From NCBI GenBank assembly GCA_934726055.1, contig CAKVCZ010000013.1:12564-76563 (forward strand): a DNA stretch of 64,000 nt. The letters are read 5' to 3'. This stretch comes from an uncultured Candidatus Melainabacteria bacterium. Lineage in GTDB: Bacteria > Cyanobacteriota > Vampirovibrionia > Gastranaerophilales > Gastranaerophilaceae. Positions 63,677 to 64,000 of the stretch are shown here, piece by piece; the first letter of the stretch is position 1, and every line of letters starts with the position of its first letter. A program made the translations under genes and the position numbers. Below the pieces are notes generated by a model. That model was not told the DNA's origin and did not search any database. It saw nothing but the letters and a program-made list of their open reading frames with translations.

Positions 63677-64000
63677 TTATACTAAGTTTAATGCGATTGA
63701 TGGTGATTGGTTAGCTGTTGCTAACAATGTTGCTGAAGTTTGTTGAAGAATTTGTTGCTTAATGTAGTTAGAAGATTCTTCAGCGATATCAGCATCTTTA
63801 ATTAATGAACTTGATGAAGTCAAGTTAGTTTGCATTACATTTGCTGCGTCCATTGCAGATGCGATAGCTGCTTGTTTACCACCGATTGCAGTTGTTGCAT
63901 CTGTAACTTTTGCAATTGCTGCGTCAACACTAGCTAAGAAAGTTCTAGCAGCTCCATCTGACCAACTTGCAGGGTTTGCAATATTTGCTACATTCAAACC
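63677..64000 (-). CDS. Flagellin, C-terminal part (runs off the window)
   Basis: The visible 107 residues are the conserved flagellin C-terminal helical (D0/D1) region: FLASVDAAIAKVTDATTAIGGKQAAI, IKDADIAEESSNYIKQQILQQTSATLLA and ANQSPSIALNLV as the end. The frame continues past position 64000, so the TTG at 63997 is not a start. It codes for the main filament subunit. The sequence around KDADIAEE is typical of flagellins that are TLR5-compatible or not only by fine detail, which cannot be judged here. Confidence 0.95.
   Translation of the reverse strand, partial: GLNVANIANPASWSDGAARTFLASVDAAIAKVTDATTAIGGKQAAIASAMDAANVMQTNLTSSSSLIKDADIAEESSNYIKQQILQQTSATLLATANQSPSIALNLV

Noticed and set aside
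1..64000. CRISPR array or cas genes
   Set aside because: No regularly spaced repeats with unique spacers and no cas-like protein were seen anywhere.

Overview
The window is AT-rich bacterial chromosome with dense operons. The gene set points to a flagellated, anaerobic, Gram-negative-type cell. It has lipid A genes (lpxD, lpxC, fabZ) and an ADP-heptose-type nucleotidyltransferase. It also has an electron-bifurcating [FeFe] hydrogenase (hydABC), L-serine dehydratase in two subunits, flagellin and FliD, and a pseudopilin with an A|FTLAE processing site. This combination best fits a non-photosynthetic gut relative of Cyanobacteria (Gastranaerophilales/Vampirovibrionia). That placement is inference from gene style; no rRNA is present to test it.

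Layout. 1-5650: tRNA-Leu(UAA), RNase HIII, then one operon joining lysine/threonine synthesis (dapB, asd) to the cell envelope (heptose nucleotidyltransferase, lpxD, lpxC, fabZ), closed by a strong terminator. 5.6-12.6 kb: miaB, a HAD phosphatase, two tiny XRE regulators with clear operators, and a typA-radical SAM-EamA transporter run. 12.6-19.2 kb: serine dehydratase with a membrane protein, then tyrA-proA-proB behind a hypothetical gene, and a 52-residue ORF. 19.2-28.7 kb: a Swi2/Snf2 ATPase with a SWIM zinc motif, a chaperone operon grpE-dnaJ that lacks dnaK and continues into a secreted beta-propeller and a methyltransferase, and divergent groES-groEL. 28.7-36 kb: a seven-gene chain running from a GAF/HD-GYP sensor through a TPR lipoprotein-like protein, two LuxR-type response regulators and a pentapeptide protein to rsmE and cca. 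36-40 kb: a glycosyltransferase, a UDP-galactopyranose mutase-like protein and an unknown protein, then a pseudopilin. 40-47.3 kb: a second Snf2 ATPase with gpmI, a 77-residue protein, a higBA toxin-antitoxin module between two copies of one terminator sequence, and tuf. 47.4-51.7 kb: hydABC. 51.9-55.2 kb: a secreted NTF2-like protein, then aroC-aroK-aroB. 55.2-64 kb: fliD, a broken pseudopilin inside a nest of small repeats, clpB, a GT-C glycosyltransferase, a pair of phage tail-fibre-like genes, and the 3' end of a flagellin gene.

The most notable non-genic signals are four items. (1) higBA lies between two gap-free direct repeats exactly 710 bp apart, with a perfect sigma-70 promoter, a palindromic operator, and a toxin start that appears leaderless. 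(2) A family of hairpin-plus-tail repeats occurs in four copies (near 40.2, 45.9, 57.5 and 57.7 kb). (3) Two palindromes sharing GTTA-N-TAAC lie 21 bp apart in front of an XRE gene. (4) Several genes have a -10 box only 6-10 bases before the start codon and no Shine-Dalgarno sequence, suggesting leaderless mRNAs. No complete new defence or mobile system is evident. All family assignments are from reading motifs; no database search was run.
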